Source: Photorhabdus akhurstii (GTDB taxonomy: Bacteria > Pseudomonadota > Gammaproteobacteria > Enterobacterales > Enterobacteriaceae). Taken from it: a stretch of 64,000 nucleotides of DNA. Under the pieces are notes generated by a model, which ran no database searches, had not been told where the DNA came from, and saw only the letters and a list, made by a program, of their open reading frames with translations. Where the stretch lies: assembly GCF_018448925.1 (NCBI RefSeq), contig NZ_RCWE01000007.1, positions 124,001-188,000 of the forward strand. The letters run 5' to 3'. Both the position numbers and the translations under genes were made by a program. This document shows positions 62,948-64,000 of the stretch, in pieces. Each line of letters starts with the position of its first letter. Positions within the stretch are counted from its first letter, which is position 1.

Positions 62948-64000
62948 TTAAGAAATCTTTTCCTTGCAAGCGAAGGGATTACGACGAATAAACATCGCAT
63001 CACCGTAACTAAAGAAACGATATTTTTCTGCAACTGCCTCTTTATAAGCATTCATCGTATTTTTATAACCCGCAAACGCAGAAACCAACATGATAAGTGT
63101 CGATTCCGGCAAATGGAAATTAGTAATCAACGCGTCCACAACTTGATATTCAAAACCCGGATAGATAAAAATTTGCGTGTCATTAAAAAATGGCGCAATT
63201 AACCCATCCTGGCAGGCTTTTGCTGCACTTTCCAGCGATCGCACTGAGGTTGTGCCAACAGCAACAACTTTGTTACCTCGCGCCTTACACGCCAGCACAG
63301 CATCAACCACATCCTGTGGCACTTCTGCATATTCGGCATGCATAATATGGTCTTCAATAGTCTCTACCCGCACTGGTTGGAAAGTACCGGCACCAACATG
63401 CAATGTCACAAAAACCATCTCCACGCCCTTTTTACGCAGCGCTTCCAACAATGGCTCATCAAAATGCAGACCGGCGGTTGGCGCAGCTACCGCCCCGGGC
63501 CGCTCACTGTATACAGTTTGATACAACTCACGGTCTGCCTCTTCATCAGGACGATTAATATAAGGCGGCAAAGGCATATGACCGACATCATCCAAAATAG
63601 ACAACACATCGCGCTCATCATCAAAACGTATTTCGAACAGACTATCATGGCGGGCCAACATGGTTGCTTTAAGACTTTCATTGTCACCCAACAACAGCTC
63701 AGTTCCCGCTTTTGGCGCTTTGGAAGCACGCACATGTGCAAGTACCCGCTTATCATCCAACACCCGTTCAACCAGCACTTCCAACCTACCGCCCGTAGCT
63801 TTTCGGCCGAAAATACGCGCAGGTATGACGCGAGTATTATTGAAAACCAGTAAATCTCCGGCATTCAGCTTATCGAGAACATCCGTAAAAACACCATGCG
63901 TTAATGCCCCCGTTTCACCATCAAGCGAGAGCAAACGACAGCCACTGCGTTGTGGTTGAGGGTAATGAGCAATCATTTCGTCAGGAAGTTCAAAAGTAAA
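62948..64000 (-). CDS. queA: S-adenosylmethionine:tRNA ribosyltransferase-isomerase (5' end cut)
   Basis: Adds the ribosyl part of SAM to preQ1-tRNA to form epoxyqueuosine. The open frame runs off the right edge as [19 protein letters not shown]. coli QueA starts MRVTDFSFELPE, so about five codons are missing and the ATG at 63976 is internal. Blocks [17 protein letters not shown] and [13 protein letters not shown] are intact. The C-terminal tail is a little shorter than in E. coli. Confidence 0.96.
   Translation of the reverse strand, partial: FTFELPDEMIAHYPQPQRSGCRLLSLDGETGALTHGVFTDVLDKLNAGDLLVFNNTRVIPARIFGRKATGGRLEVLVERVLDDKRVLAHVRASKAPKAGTELLLGDNESLKATMLARHDSLFEIRFDDERDVLSILDDVGHMPLPPYINRPDEEADRELYQTVYSERPGAVAAPTAGLHFDEPLLEALRKKGVEMVFVTLHVGAGTFQPVRVETIEDHIMHAEYAEVPQDVVDAVLACKARGNKVVAVGTTSVRSLESAAKACQDGLIAPFFNDTQIFIYPGFEYQVVDALITNFHLPESTLIMLVSAFAGYKNTMNAYKEAVAEKYRFFSYGDAMFIRRNPFACKEKIS

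Overview
The window reads as a core-chromosome segment of a gammaproteobacterium of the order Enterobacterales, most likely Photorhabdus or close relative Xenorhabdus (Morganellaceae). Gene order follows the Escherichia coli recR-dnaX-apt-priC / acrRAB-hha / glnK-amtB / mdlAB / lon-clpXP-tig-bolA / ampG-cyo / thiI-dxs / rib-nus / sec-tgt-queA backbone in inverted orientation. Proteins are close to enterobacterial lengths, the Hha protein is nearly YmoA, and a 123-bp intergenic palindrome at 15581-15703 is of a kind I associate with Photorhabdus genomes. The genus is inferred from memory, not from a search.

Layout. 1-4430: recR (cut by the left edge), ybaB, dnaX, apt (minus), then priC and rsmS (plus). 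4556-7972: an accessory block where E. coli carries mscK. It holds a DUF1284 protein, a divergent 2OG-Fe(II) oxygenase, and a biotin ECF transporter operon bioM-bioN-bioY, plus a possible decayed DsrE-like gene at about 8020-8275. 8384-13516: acrR divergent from acrAB. 13561-14565: a 1-kb AT-rich gap that contains a decayed tomB directly upstream of an intact hha. 14867-28190: 4.5S RNA, ybaY, tesB, glnK-amtB, mdlAB, decR with a divergent PLP-dependent cysteine-metabolism enzyme, queC, fadM, ybaV, ppiD and hupB. 28404-35269: the protein quality-control cluster lon, clpX, clpP and tig, then bolA. 35513-45305: yajG, ampG, a Tsx/OmpK-type channel, the cytochrome bo3 operon cyoABCDE, and yajR. 45425-52369: yajQ, panE, yajL, thiI, xseB, ispA, dxs. 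52443-54123: a second accessory patch with a TacA/TacT-type toxin-antitoxin pair and a frameshifted gene fragment. 54105-64000: pgpA, thiL, nusB, ribH, ribD, nrdR, secF, secD, yajC, tgt and queA (cut by the right edge).

How the genes work together. Most form conserved housekeeping groups: DNA replication and repair, drug efflux, ammonium sensing and uptake, ATP-dependent proteolysis, terminal oxidase assembly with heme O synthesis, isoprenoid/thiamine precursor supply, riboflavin synthesis, protein export, and queuosine tRNA modification. Readable regulatory signals include a dnaX -1 frameshift site, an AcrR-like operator, a sigma-54 promoter with an NtrC site for glnK-amtB, sigma-32-like promoters before lon and clpP, a CRP-like site before the Tsx-type gene, and numerous intrinsic terminators.

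The least ordinary observations are the decayed tomB beside an intact hha, the bio-ECF/DUF1284/oxygenase island at the mscK position, and the TA patch between dxs and pgpA.
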